Shown here in pieces: positions 1 through 8,473 of a stretch of DNA of 57,785 nucleotides. The position numbers were made by a program, and so were the translations under genes. Under the pieces are notes generated by a model. The model saw nothing but the letters and a program-made list of their open reading frames with translations. It was not told the origin of the DNA and searched no databases. Origin of the DNA: an uncultured Collinsella sp. (GTDB taxonomy: Bacteria > Actinomycetota > Coriobacteriia > Coriobacteriales > Coriobacteriaceae). Every line of letters starts with the position of its first letter. Within the stretch, counting starts at the first letter, position 1. Where the stretch lies: NCBI GenBank assembly GCA_902479075.1, contig CABSNK010000017.1, forward strand, positions 1-57,785, read 5' to 3'.

Positions 1-284
1 GGATTATGCCAGCTCGTGCGTACGTTTTCAAGCTCGTCCCACAAATATATATAGGTTTATTGAGCATCGGGCTCCGTTTACGGATTGCTCTGTATTTATG
101 CTCGCAATTAAGCTCGAGGTTGGCTACACTATCCCTTGACCATTAAAGGGGTACGAGATACCCACATGGAATTACATAGCTGCCAAAGAGCAGCCCTTCC
201 TGTGGGTGTTTGGTCCGCTTTGAGCGGTCGGGCATCTATTTTTTTGACTGTGTCAGCAGTCAAGACATGTGAGGAAGGAGATCG
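1..284 (+). promoter_or_regulatory. Leader region upstream of pyrR
   Basis: No convincing gene is seen here. A TACACT hexamer at 125-130 could be a -10 box, with no good -35. Downstream lie several small inverted repeats: GGGTA/TACCC (149-153/159-163), ACCCACA/TGTGGGT (160-166/201-207, which overlaps the first and so excludes it) and CCGCT/AGCGG (215-219/223-227). A run of seven T follows at 239-245. Competing hairpins before pyrR are what a PyrR-responsive leader would look like. However, the PyrR loop consensus known from Bacillus is not recognisable, and the T run is about 11 nt from the nearest stem. The pyrR ribosome site GAGGAAGGAG is at 271-280. Confidence 0.35.
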
Positions 285-869
285 ATGGGCACGACTTCCC
301 CCAAGGCGGTCATCATGGACGAGACCGCCGTCAATCGAGCGATGACCCGCATCGCGCACGAGATTCTCGAGCGCAACGAGGGCTGTGAAGACCTCGCTCT
401 GGTCGGCATCGTCACGCGCGGGGACCTTCTGGCAAAGAAACTCGCCGAGGAGATCAAGGAGATCGAGGGCGTCGACGTTCCGCTCGGCAGCCTCGACATC
501 AGCTTCTACCGCGATGACTACGCTACCAATTTCGCTCCCGCGATCCACGCCACCAACATTCCCTTTAGCGTTGACGGCAAGCGCGTCGTGCTGGTGGACG
601 ACATCCTGTATACGGGCCGTACCATTCGCGCCGCTCTCGACGCCGTCATGGATCTGGGCCGTCCGAGCCGTATTGAGCTGGCAGTCCTCGTTGACCGCGG
701 CCACCGTGAGCTCCCCATCTCGCCGGACTTTGTCGGCAAGAACGTTCCCTCGTCGCATGAGGAGAACGTGCACTTATATATGAAGGAAGTCGACGGCCAC
801 ACCGCCGTCGAGATTAACGACGTCGCGCCGGGTTCCCACGTGGGCTCCGCGCCGCTGGGAGGTGAGTAG
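285..869 (+). CDS. pyrR: PyrR bifunctional pyr operon regulator / uracil phosphoribosyltransferase
   Basis: A 194-residue cytoplasmic protein of the type I phosphoribosyltransferase fold. The PRPP-binding loop is visible as VVLVDDILYTGRT near residues 101-113. In the family PyrR binds pyr mRNA when UMP is high and lowers expression of the operon; many members also make UMP from uracil and PRPP. Start ATG 285 has a strong GAGGAAGGAG site 4 nt upstream. It is the first gene of a tight pyr operon and its stop lies just before the pyrB start, so translational coupling is likely. Whether it acts by attenuation (Bacillus) or translational repression (reported for mycobacterial PyrR) cannot be decided from the sequence. 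Confidence 0.95.
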   Translation: MGTTSPKAVIMDETAVNRAMTRIAHEILERNEGCEDLALVGIVTRGDLLAKKLAEEIKEIEGVDVPLGSLDISFYRDDYATNFAPAIHATNIPFSVDGKRVVLVDDILYTGRTIRAALDAVMDLGRPSRIELAVLVDRGHRELPISPDFVGKNVPSSHEENVHLYMKEVDGHTAVEINDVAPGSHVGSAPLGGE

Positions 870-873
870 TACC

Positions 874-1818
874 GTGGCGTTCAACCATAAGCACCTGATC
901 GACATTACCGAGTACTCCGAAGAGGACATCAAGCTCATCCTCGAGACCGCCAAGGCGTTCTCCGAGGTCAACGAGCGTGCGATCAAAAAGGTCCCCACGC
1001 TCAAGGGCAAGACCATCGTCAACATGTTCAACGAGCCCTCGACGCGAACCCGCAGCTCCTTCGAGCTCGCCGAGAAGCGTCTTTCGGCCGACAGCCTTAA
1101 CTTTGGCGGCTCTTCGACCTCCACGGTCAAGGGCGAGAGCCTCGTCGATACCGTCGAGACCCTTAACGCCTACAAGATCGACTGCATCGTCGTGCGCGAC
1201 AAGCACGCCGGCGCGCCCTACATCGTCACGCAGAACTCGCCCGCGAGCGTCATCTGCGCCGGTGACGGCAAGCACAACCACCCCACGCAGGCCCTGCTCG
1301 ACCTGTATACCATCTGGGAGCACAAGGGTGACTTCCACGGTCTGAAGGTCGCCGTCGTCGGCGATATCGCGCACTCCCGCGTCTGCGGCTCGCTGATCCC
1401 CGCCCTTAAGATCATGGGCTGCGAGACCTACGCCGTCGCCCCCGGCACGCTGCTGCCGCCGGCGCCCGAGGTCCTGGGCTGCGACCACGTGACGAGCGAC
1501 CTCGATTCCGTCCTGCCCGAGCTGGACGTCGTCTACATGCTGCGCGTGCAGCAGGAGCGCCTCGAAGGTGCCCCGTTCCCGACCATTCGCGAGTACCACA
1601 AGCTCTTCGGCTTGACCAAGGACCGCGAGAAGCTCATGAAGCCCGATGCGATCATCTGCCACCCGGGCCCCATCAACCGCGGCGTCGAGTTCGACTCCTA
1701 TATGGCCGACCACCCGCAACGCTCCGTCATCCTGGAGCAGGTCTACGCCGGTATCTGCGTGCGTATGGCTATCCTGTATCTGCTGCTTGGAGGTGCCGAT
1801 AATGGCCTTGCTTCTTAA
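874..1818 (+). CDS. pyrB: Aspartate carbamoyltransferase catalytic subunit
   Basis: Transfers carbamoyl from carbamoyl phosphate to aspartate, the committed step of UMP synthesis. At 314 residues it has the usual length of catalytic chains. The carbamoyl-phosphate signature STRTR is at about 56-60, and GDGKHNHPTQALLDLYT and HPGPINRG follow as expected. GTG 874 is preferred: the GGGAGG at 857-862 (extended GGAGGTGA) is well spaced for it, whereas an in-frame GTG at 862 would overlap that site. No regulatory chain pyrI is nearby. The 3' end overlaps pyrC by 17 bp, indicating coupled translation. Confidence 0.95.
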   Translation: MAFNHKHLIDITEYSEEDIKLILETAKAFSEVNERAIKKVPTLKGKTIVNMFNEPSTRTRSSFELAEKRLSADSLNFGGSSTSTVKGESLVDTVETLNAYKIDCIVVRDKHAGAPYIVTQNSPASVICAGDGKHNHPTQALLDLYTIWEHKGDFHGLKVAVVGDIAHSRVCGSLIPALKIMGCETYAVAPGTLLPPAPEVLGCDHVTSDLDSVLPELDVVYMLRVQQERLEGAPFPTIREYHKLFGLTKDREKLMKPDAIICHPGPINRGVEFDSYMADHPQRSVILEQVYAGICVRMAILYLLLGGADNGLAS

Positions 1819-3091
1819 GAATGCCCACGTCGTCGACCCGTCCGTCGAGCTTGACGGTGTCGTTGACGTCCTGATTGACGGCGACAAGATCGCCGAGGTC
1901 GGCGAGAATCTCGCCGTCGAGGGAGCCGAGGTCCGCGACCTTTCCGGCAAGTACCTCGTCCCTGGCCTGGTGGATATGCACGTTCACCTTCGCGAGCCCG
2001 GCTATGAGGTCAAAGAGGACATCGAGAGCGGTACCCGCGCAGCTGCCAAGGGCGGCTTCACCGGCGTGTGCGCCATGCCCAACACCGATCCCGTCACCGA
2101 TAACGGCACCGTCGTGGAGTTCGTCAAGTCCCGCGCTGCCGAGGTCGGTCACTGCCGCGTCTATCCGTCGGGCGCCATGACCCGCGGTCTTAAGGGCGAG
2201 GCCATGTCCGAGATGGGCGATATGGTCGCCCACGGCGCCGTCGCCTTCACCGACGACGGTCGCGGCGTGCAGGGTGCGGGCATGCTCCGTCGCTGCATGG
2301 ACTACGGCAAGATGTTCGGCAAGGTCTTTATGAGCCACTGCCAGGACGAGGACCTGGTCGGCCACGGCCAGATCAACGAGGGCAAGGTCTCGACCCGTCT
2401 GGCTCTCGAGGGCTGGCCGGCTGCCGGCGAGGAGCTCCAGATCGCCCGCGACATCGAGATCGCCAAGCTGACCGGTGCCAAGCTGCACATCCAGCACATC
2501 TCCACCGCCCATGGCCTGGAGATCGTGCGTGCCGGTAAGGCCGCCGGCGTTCAGGTTACCTGCGAGGCCACCCCGCACCACATGTTCCTGACCGAGAACG
2601 ACCTGGACGAGACCTACAACACCTCGCTCAAGGTCAATCCGCCGCTGCGCACCGAGGAGGATGCCGAGGCCATCCGTCAGGGCGTCATCGACGGCACCGT
2701 CGACGTTATCGTCACCGATCACGCTCCCCACACCCCGTGGGAGAAGGCCCGCGAGTTCGAGCTTGCGCCCTTTGGCATGATCGGCCTCGAGACCTCGCTG
2801 TCGCTCGTGCTCACCGAGCTGGTCAACACGGGCAAGATGAGCATTGGCCGCATGGTCGAGCTCATGGCCATCAAGCCGCGTGAGATCCTGGGCCTCGACC
2901 AGGTTCAGGTCAAGGCGGGCTCCGTTGCCGACCTGACCGTGTTCGACCCCGCCGCAACCTGGACGGTTGGCGAGGACGGTTACGAGTCGCGCGCCGAGAA
3001 CTCCGGTTTCGCTGGCCGCACGCTTACCGGTCGTGCCACCGATGTGTTTGTCGGCGGTAAGCAGACGCTCGCCGACGGCTGCATCTGCTAG
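1802..3091 (+). CDS. pyrC: Dihydroorotase
   Basis: Zn-dependent amidohydrolase that cyclises carbamoyl-aspartate to dihydroorotate. It has 429 residues, typical of class I dihydroorotases. The metal-binding motif DMHVHLREPG is at about 58-67, and later metal and substrate residues sit in IQHIS, CEATPHH and VTDHAPH. ATG 1802 lies within the last 17 bp of pyrB, preceded by GGAGG at 1790-1794; the reading frame opens far upstream but the protein similarity begins here. A terminator-like hairpin follows before pyrK. Confidence 0.95.
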   Translation: MALLLKNAHVVDPSVELDGVVDVLIDGDKIAEVGENLAVEGAEVRDLSGKYLVPGLVDMHVHLREPGYEVKEDIESGTRAAAKGGFTGVCAMPNTDPVTDNGTVVEFVKSRAAEVGHCRVYPSGAMTRGLKGEAMSEMGDMVAHGAVAFTDDGRGVQGAGMLRRCMDYGKMFGKVFMSHCQDEDLVGHGQINEGKVSTRLALEGWPAAGEELQIARDIEIAKLTGAKLHIQHISTAHGLEIVRAGKAAGVQVTCEATPHHMFLTENDLDETYNTSLKVNPPLRTEEDAEAIRQGVIDGTVDVIVTDHAPHTPWEKAREFELAPFGMIGLETSLSLVLTELVNTGKMSIGRMVELMAIKPREILGLDQVQVKAGSVADLTVFDPAATWTVGEDGYESRAENSGFAGRTLTGRATDVFVGGKQTLADGCIC

Positions 3092-3111
3092 CATAGCCTT
3101 ATCGCTTTTGT

Positions 3112-3150
3112 GCGCGGTGCCCTTGCGGTGCCGCGCTTTCTGTTCGTTTT
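3112..3150 (+). terminator. Hairpin with T-rich tail between pyrC and pyrK
   Basis: GCGCGGTGCC (3112-3121) pairs with GGTGCCGCGC (3127-3136) around loop CTTGC, giving 10 bp with two G-T wobbles, followed by TTTCTGTTCGTTTT. It resembles an intrinsic terminator or attenuator placed inside the operon, in the only sizeable gap between pyr genes. It could also be a 3' stabilising hairpin. Confidence 0.5.
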
Positions 3151-3183
3151 GACCATGCAACCGCATGGGGGATTGGAGCGTCT

Positions 3184-3975
3184 ATGCCCACACCTTCCAC
3201 TGCACGCATGCACGACTTCGAGGTCGTATCGAACCAGGAGATCGCCGACGGCATCTTCTCGCTCGTCATCTCGGCCCCCAAGCTTGCAAGTGCGCTCAAG
3301 CCCGGTCAGTTTGTGAACATCGCCGTGCCCGGCGATGCGTCCTCGCTGCTTCGCGTGCCCCTGAGCTTCTATCGCGCCGACGCCCAGGCCGGTACCGTCG
3401 AGCTGTGGTACGCCGTCGTGGGCGACGACACCCGTCGTCTGTCGCAGATGGCCCCCGGTTCCACCTCTAACCTGCTGGGCCCCGGCGGCCGCGGCTGGCT
3501 TGTGCCCGAGGGCACCAGGAAGGCGCTGCTCGTGGCGGGCGGCATCGGTGTTCCGCCCGTGCTGTGCCTTGCCGGCAAGCTTGCCGAGCAGGGTGTGGCC
3601 GTCGACGTGTGCCTGGGCTTTTGCACCGCGTCCAAGGCCGTGGGCATCGATGAGTTCCGCGCGCTGGGAGCTACGGTCAACGTGTGCACCGACGACGGCT
3701 CGTTGGGCACTCATGGCTTCTGCACCGATCCTGCCGCCGAGCTGCTTGGCGAGGGCAGCTACGACTACGTGGCTAGCTGCGGTCCCGCCGTCATGATGAA
3801 GAAGGTCGCCGCCGCTGCCGCCGAGGCCGGTGCGTACTGCGAGGTGTCGCTCGAGCGCATGATGAGCTGTGGCTTTGGCGCCTGCAACACCTGTAATGTC
3901 GAGACGGTCGACGGTATGAAGGGAGCCTGCATGTGCGGCCCCGTGTTCGATGCTTCAAAGGTGGTGGTCTTCTAG
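3184..3975 (+). CDS. pyrK: Dihydroorotate dehydrogenase electron transfer subunit
   Basis: The FAD and [2Fe-2S] subunit of class 1B dihydroorotate dehydrogenase, which passes electrons from PyrD to NAD. It has 263 residues with a ferredoxin-reductase-like fold: RVPLSFYRAD flavin region, GGIGVPP nucleotide-binding turn, and a C-terminal cluster motif SCGFGACNTCNV followed by CMCGPVF that provides four cysteines. ATG 3184 has GGAG at 3175-3178. Its stop TAG touches the GTG start of pyrD (TAGTG), consistent with equimolar PyrK and PyrD. Class 1B enzymes fit an anaerobe. Confidence 0.93.
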   Translation: MPTPSTARMHDFEVVSNQEIADGIFSLVISAPKLASALKPGQFVNIAVPGDASSLLRVPLSFYRADAQAGTVELWYAVVGDDTRRLSQMAPGSTSNLLGPGGRGWLVPEGTRKALLVAGGIGVPPVLCLAGKLAEQGVAVDVCLGFCTASKAVGIDEFRALGATVNVCTDDGSLGTHGFCTDPAAELLGEGSYDYVASCGPAVMMKKVAAAAAEAGAYCEVSLERMMSCGFGACNTCNVETVDGMKGACMCGPVFDASKVVVF

Positions 3976-4898
3976 TGGGTACCGTGAACATGGCCGTCGA
4001 TTTCGGCGGCGTCAAGATGCAGAACCCCATCAACACCGCAGCCGGTACCTTTGGCTACGGCTGGCAGTTCCAGAACTTCTTTGATGTCTCCCAGCTGGGC
4101 GCCATCACCACCAAGGGTTGTGCTGCCGAGCCCTGGCCCGGCAACCCCGCGCCTCGTATGGCCGAGATCCCGGGCGGCATGATCAACTCCGTGGGCCTTC
4201 AGAACCCCGGCGTGGCCGCCTTTGCCCGTGAGTCCGGTCCGTGGCTCGAGCAGCTTTCCAAGGACGGTTGCCAGGTCATCTGCCAGGTTGCCGGTCATTC
4301 CGTCGAGGAGTTTGTCCGCGCGCTCGAGATGTATGTCGAGCTGTGCCCCTGGGCTGCCGGCTACGAGATCAACGTGAGCTGCCCCAATATTGCCGCCGGC
4401 GGTGCCGCCATGGGCTCCTCCCCCGAGGGCGCCTCTGCCGTTATGGCTGCCTGCCGCAAGGTGACCGATAAGCCGCTGTTCGTAAAGATGGCTCCGGTTA
4501 ACGTCGCCGAGATTGCCAAGGCTCTCGAGGCCGCGGGAGCCGACGGCCTTTCGGTCATCAACTCCATCCAGGGCATGGCCATTGACGTTCATACCCGCAA
4601 GTCCCGTGTGGCCAAGCCCAAGGGCGGCCTTTCGGGCCCGCTGTGCCACCACATCGCCGTTCGCATGGTCTGGGAGGTCGCTCAGGCCGTCGATATCCCC
4701 ATCAACGGTGTCGGCGGCGTCATGACGGGCGAAGATGCGGCCGAGTTTATCCTGGCCGGCGCCACCTGCGTGTCGGTCGGCATGGCCAATTTCGTCGATC
4801 CGTGCGCCTCGATTAAGATCGCGCACGAGCTCGAGGCCTGGGCGGAGTCCCAGGGCGTGAAGGACATCAACGAGCTGGTAGGTGCTTTCGAATGCTAG
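3975..4898 (+). CDS. pyrD: Dihydroorotate dehydrogenase catalytic subunit (class 1B)
   Basis: FMN enzyme that oxidises dihydroorotate to orotate, working with PyrK. TIM-barrel signatures include NPINTAAGTFGYG near the N-terminus, NVSCPN in the middle and the phosphate-binding GVGGVMTGEDA near the C-terminus. GTG 3975 overlaps the pyrK stop by one base and has AAGGTGG at 3958-3964; GTG 3984 and ATG 3990 are alternatives. The length of 307 residues is normal for 1B subunits. The last 7 bp overlap pyrF. Confidence 0.93.
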   Translation: MGTVNMAVDFGGVKMQNPINTAAGTFGYGWQFQNFFDVSQLGAITTKGCAAEPWPGNPAPRMAEIPGGMINSVGLQNPGVAAFARESGPWLEQLSKDGCQVICQVAGHSVEEFVRALEMYVELCPWAAGYEINVSCPNIAAGGAAMGSSPEGASAVMAACRKVTDKPLFVKMAPVNVAEIAKALEAAGADGLSVINSIQGMAIDVHTRKSRVAKPKGGLSGPLCHHIAVRMVWEVAQAVDIPINGVGGVMTGEDAAEFILAGATCVSVGMANFVDPCASIKIAHELEAWAESQGVKDINELVGAFEC

Positions 4899-5608
4899 AG
4901 ACCGACGCCCGCGACCGCGTTATCGTCGCCCTCGACTGCGACCGTGAGCGTGCGCTCGAGCTCGCCCACGAGCTTTCTGGTCATGCCGCTTGGCTCAAGG
5001 TGGGCATGACGCTCTATTACGCTGAGGGACCCGAGATCGTCAAGACGTTCAAGGACCTGGGCTTTAAGGTCTTCCTCGACCTCAAGTTCCATGACATTCC
5101 GCATCAGGTGCGCGGCGCCGCCCGTTCTGCCTCGCTTGCTGGTGCCGACCTGCTCTCGGTCCATGGCCTGGGTTCTGGCGCCATGCTCGCTGCGTGCCGT
5201 GAGGGTGCCGAGGAAGCGCGCGAGGACCGCGCCAAGCTCGTTGCCATCACCGTGCTCACGAGCATGAACCAGGAGTCGCTGGCCGAGATTGGCGTTGAGT
5301 CGCCCGTGGCCGAGGAGGCCGCCCGCCTGGCAAAGCTTGCCCAGGCCAACGGTATCGATGGCATCGTGTGCTCTCCGATGGAGGCCCATGACATGCGCGA
5401 GCTGCTCGGCCCCGACGCGCTGATCGTGACTCCGGGCGTGCGTCCGGTGGGTGCCGCCCTGGGCGATCAATCCCGCGTGGCGACGCCCTCCCAGGCTATC
5501 GAGCGCGGTGCGAGCCACATCGTGGTGGGCCGACCCATCACCGGTGCCGACGACCCGGTTGCCGCATTTGACGCCATCGTTGCCGAGCTGGTCGAAAACG
5601 TCGCCTAA
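4892..5608 (+). CDS. pyrF: Orotidine 5'-phosphate decarboxylase
   Basis: Converts OMP to UMP, the last step of the pathway. It has 238 residues. The catalytic Asp-Lys-Asp array is visible as DLKFHDIPHQ near 60-70, with IVALDCD at the N-terminus and TPGVRP and VVGRPIT phosphate-binding segments at the C-terminus. ATG 4892 overlaps pyrD by 7 bp. pyrE, needed just before this step, and carAB are not in this operon and must be elsewhere if the pathway is complete. Confidence 0.95.
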   Translation: MLETDARDRVIVALDCDRERALELAHELSGHAAWLKVGMTLYYAEGPEIVKTFKDLGFKVFLDLKFHDIPHQVRGAARSASLAGADLLSVHGLGSGAMLAACREGAEEAREDRAKLVAITVLTSMNQESLAEIGVESPVAEEAARLAKLAQANGIDGIVCSPMEAHDMRELLGPDALIVTPGVRPVGAALGDQSRVATPSQAIERGASHIVVGRPITGADDPVAAFDAIVAELVENVA

Positions 5609-5654
5609 AAGATTCCCTCAAGTCACCACTTTTGGGTCTCATTAGCACAAATTA

Positions 5655-5746
5655 GCCCCTGTGCCTGCGAAAACTTTCCCATCCTTTGTGTGGAATCGCA
5701 GGTCAGGGGCTCAACTTTGACCTCCGTATATTGCACTTTTCGCAGG
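5655..5746. repeat. Nested inverted repeats downstream of pyrF
   Basis: In the 240-nt gap between pyrF and mihF, an arm at 5655-5670 (GCCCCTG, then CCTGCGA) is complementary to 5696-5710 (TCGCAGG, then AGGGGC) with a 25-nt loop. Part of the first arm, CCTGCGAAAA (5664-5673), is also perfectly complementary to TTTTCGCAGG at 5737-5746. The two structures cannot form together. No T run follows, so a simple intrinsic terminator is unlikely. Confidence 0.6.
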
Positions 5747-5795
5747 TATCGTCTAACCTATGATGCCGTCGATTGGGCATTTAGTGCGTTTGACG

Positions 5796-5804
5796 TGCTA
5801 AAAT
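5796..5804 (+). promoter_or_regulatory. Extended -10 promoter for mihF
   Basis: TGcTAAAAT is an extended -10 element about 45 nt before the mihF start. No good -35 is present at 17 bp; a TTGACG at 5790-5795 is too close to pair with it. This is the only promoter-like signal between the pyr and mihF operons. Confidence 0.5.
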
Positions 5805-5848
5805 GCCAATTATTGCATCAGATATAACCCAACTATTTGGAGGTTCGA

Positions 5849-6157
5849 ATGGCACTCCCTCAGCTTACCGACGAGCAGCGCAAGCAGGCTCTTGAGAAGG
5901 CTGCCGCCGCACGTCACGCCCGCGCTGAGCTTCGCGAGCAGATCAAGAAGGGCGAGAAGTCCCTCGAGTCCGTGCTCAACTCCGATGACCCCATCGCTTC
6001 CCGCATGAAGGTTTCCACCCTCATCGAGTCTCTCCCCGGTTATGGCAAGGCTAAGGCCGCCAAGATCATGGAGGAGCTCGGCATCTCCGCTACCCGTCGC
6101 GTCCAGGGCCTCGGCGTCCGTCAGCGCGAGCAGCTCCTCGAGCAGCTGACCAAATAA
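5849..6157 (+). CDS. mihF: Actinobacterial integration host factor (mIHF)
   Basis: A 102-residue basic, helical DNA-binding protein. The N-terminal half is a long charged helix (LTDEQRKQALEKAAAARHARAE begins it). The C-terminal half contains the helix-two-turn-helix region LIESLPGYGKAKAAKIMEELGI and the conserved RRVQGLG. In actinobacteria mIHF bends DNA and organises the nucleoid, and the mihF-gmk-rpoZ order seen here is typical. ATG 5849 follows GGAGG at 5839-5843; an in-frame TTG at 5837 overlaps that site and is rejected. The gene ends directly at the gmk start. Confidence 0.95.
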   Translation: MALPQLTDEQRKQALEKAAAARHARAELREQIKKGEKSLESVLNSDDPIASRMKVSTLIESLPGYGKAKAAKIMEELGISATRRVQGLGVRQREQLLEQLTK

Positions 6158-6727
<570 letters not shown>

Positions 6728-6732
6728 GGTCC

Positions 6733-7014
6733 GTGTCCGTTGTAAAGCCTTGCATTGACGATCTTCTGGAGAAGACCGATCACAACCGCTTCCTGCTCGC
6801 CTCGCTTGCCTCCAAGCGCGCCTGCGACATTAACAGCATGCTGCGTGGCCAGCACAACCGCGTGCTCGCCGTCCAGGATGTCGACGACATCACCATTGCA
6901 CTCTCCGGTGCCGATACCATCTCGATGGCTATGGACGAGATTGTCGACGGCGATATCTCCTACGACGAGGCCCGTTACGAGAAGGCGCTCGGCCACAAGG
7001 TCGCTGAAGCCTAA
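6733..7014 (+). CDS. rpoZ: RNA polymerase omega subunit
   Basis: A 93-residue omega subunit that helps beta-prime fold and assemble. The conserved block NRFLLASLASKRACDINSM corresponds to the family signature (usually yxLvlvaakRArqi). GTG 6733 is used after a weak GAGG. The position after gmk is the common bacterial arrangement. The stop abuts the thiI start. Confidence 0.92.
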   Translation: MSVVKPCIDDLLEKTDHNRFLLASLASKRACDINSMLRGQHNRVLAVQDVDDITIALSGADTISMAMDEIVDGDISYDEARYEKALGHKVAEA

Positions 7015-8259
7015 ATGGCAGCTCGCGTCTGCCTGGTCCACTATCACGAGGTTGGACTGAAGGGCAAGAACCGCGCACATTTTGAGCATATCCTCATGGA
7101 TAACATCAAGGCGGCCTTGGCCGCCTTTTCCGTGAATGCCGTGTCTCGAATTTCCGGTTATATCCTCGTGACCTTTAACGAGCATCAGGCCGACGAGGCG
7201 GCGCGCGTCATTCGCACCGTCCCCGGCGTTGCCCGCGTGTCCCTGGCATATCACACGAACCGCGACCCGCAGGAATACTGCGCCGCCGCCGTGAAGGCGC
7301 TGCGCGAATTTGGTCCCTTCGAGTCGTTTAAGGTGCATGCCAAGCGCTCTAACACCGACTACGAGCTCACCTCGATTGATATCAATCGACAGGTTGGCGA
7401 GGTACTGTGCGAGGCGTTTCCCGATAAAAAGGTCCAGATGCACGATCCCGACGCGATGGTGCACGTGCTGGTGGTCCAGGGTAGCGTCTATGTGTATGCG
7501 CGCTCTGAGCGCGGCGTGGGTGGTCTTCCGGTGGGGTCTGCCGGCAAGGTTGTGACGCTGCTTTCCTCGGGTATCGATTCGCCGGTGGCGACCTGGATGC
7601 TCGCGCGTCGCGGCGCGGTGTGCGTGCCGGTACATTTCTCCGGTCGTCCTCAGACGCCCGATACGAGCGAGTATTTGGTGCAGGACATCATCCGTGCGCT
7701 TGAGCCGGGTGTCCAGATCGGCCGCCTGTACGTGGTGCCGTTTGGCGATTGTCAGCGTGAGATCTCGGTGACCTGCCCCAGCAACTTGCGCGTGATCATG
7801 TATCGTCGCATCATGTATTCGGTTGCTGAGCGCATTGCGCATATCGAGGGCGCCAAGGCTATCGTGACTGGTGAATCGCTCGGTCAGGTTGCCTCCCAGA
7901 CGCTCGAGAACATCATGGCCGTCAATGAGGCCGTGAAGATCCCCGTGTTCCGTCCGCTGATCGGTTCGGACAAGCAGGAGATCATCGCACGCGCTGAGGA
8001 GATCGGTACGTTCGATATCTCGACTGAGGCCGCTCCCGACTGCTGCACGCTGTTTATGCCGCGCCGTCCCGAGACGCACGCTAAACTTGATGCCGTGCAT
8101 GAGGCGTGGGAGCTGTTCGATCACGAGGAGATGATTGAGCGTTTGCTCAAACAGACTGAGTACATCGACTTTGAGAGCAACACGTATAAGGCCCCTAAGA
8201 CCTTAAAACGCAAGCATTCCGAGCTCGCTCCACGTGAGATTTACCAAGATTGCGAATAA
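7015..8259 (+). CDS. thiI: tRNA 4-thiouridine synthase ThiI (rhodanese-less form)
   Basis: Adenylates U8 of tRNA for sulfur insertion, and in some species supplies sulfur for thiamine. It has 414 residues: N-terminal ferredoxin-like and THUMP region (about 1-170), then a PP-loop ATPase with LLSSGIDSP at 182-190 and a conserved DCCTLFMPRRPETHA near the C-terminus. The C-terminal rhodanese domain of the E. coli enzyme (482 residues) is absent, as in many Gram-positive ThiI proteins. A dedicated cysteine desulfurase or separate rhodanese is therefore presumably used. ATG 7015 directly follows the rpoZ stop. Confidence 0.93.
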   Translation: MAARVCLVHYHEVGLKGKNRAHFEHILMDNIKAALAAFSVNAVSRISGYILVTFNEHQADEAARVIRTVPGVARVSLAYHTNRDPQEYCAAAVKALREFGPFESFKVHAKRSNTDYELTSIDINRQVGEVLCEAFPDKKVQMHDPDAMVHVLVVQGSVYVYARSERGVGGLPVGSAGKVVTLLSSGIDSPVATWMLARRGAVCVPVHFSGRPQTPDTSEYLVQDIIRALEPGVQIGRLYVVPFGDCQREISVTCPSNLRVIMYRRIMYSVAERIAHIEGAKAIVTGESLGQVASQTLENIMAVNEAVKIPVFRPLIGSDKQEIIARAEEIGTFDISTEAAPDCCTLFMPRRPETHAKLDAVHEAWELFDHEEMIERLLKQTEYIDFESNTYKAPKTLKRKHSELAPREIYQDCE

Positions 8260-8269
8260 TGTTGTGTAT

Positions 8270-8303
8270 AGACCGGCGGTGTTTTTGCATCGTCGGTCTT
8301 TTT
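8270..8303 (+). terminator. Intrinsic terminator after thiI
   Basis: A 12-bp stem, 8270-8281 with 8288-8299 (two G-T pairs, no mismatch), around loop TTTTTG is followed by a T run at 8299-8303. It closes the mihF-gmk-rpoZ-thiI unit. Confidence 0.92.
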
Positions 8304-8473
8304 CTATCATGGCATTAGGTGATAAACGGTTCATTTGTCGACGTGTGCTTGAATAAATGGACACTTTTCCGCAAGGTTTTGGTCAGCTTTTGGTTTGACC
8401 GCGATAACCGGTGTGGACGTGCGGAGGCTGCGGCGCTCGTTTCCTGACACGATGGTGTTGGGAGGTGTTTGCT

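Noticed and set aside
1..284. Classical Bacillus-type PyrR attenuator before pyrR
   Set aside because: The PyrR loop consensus could not be found and the T run is not adjacent to a stable stem. The region is listed only as a possible leader.
862..873. GTG 862 as the pyrB start
   Set aside because: It overlaps the ribosome site GGGAGG and adds four non-conserved residues; GTG 874 is well spaced.
1769..3166. Long open frame antisense to pyrC (465 codons) and similar long antisense frames opposite lepA, pnp, recA, rny and others
   Set aside because: High GC at third positions removes stop codons on the opposite strand. The translated products show repetitive Gly/Leu/Val/Asp composition, no family motifs and no ribosome sites, while the sense genes are certain.
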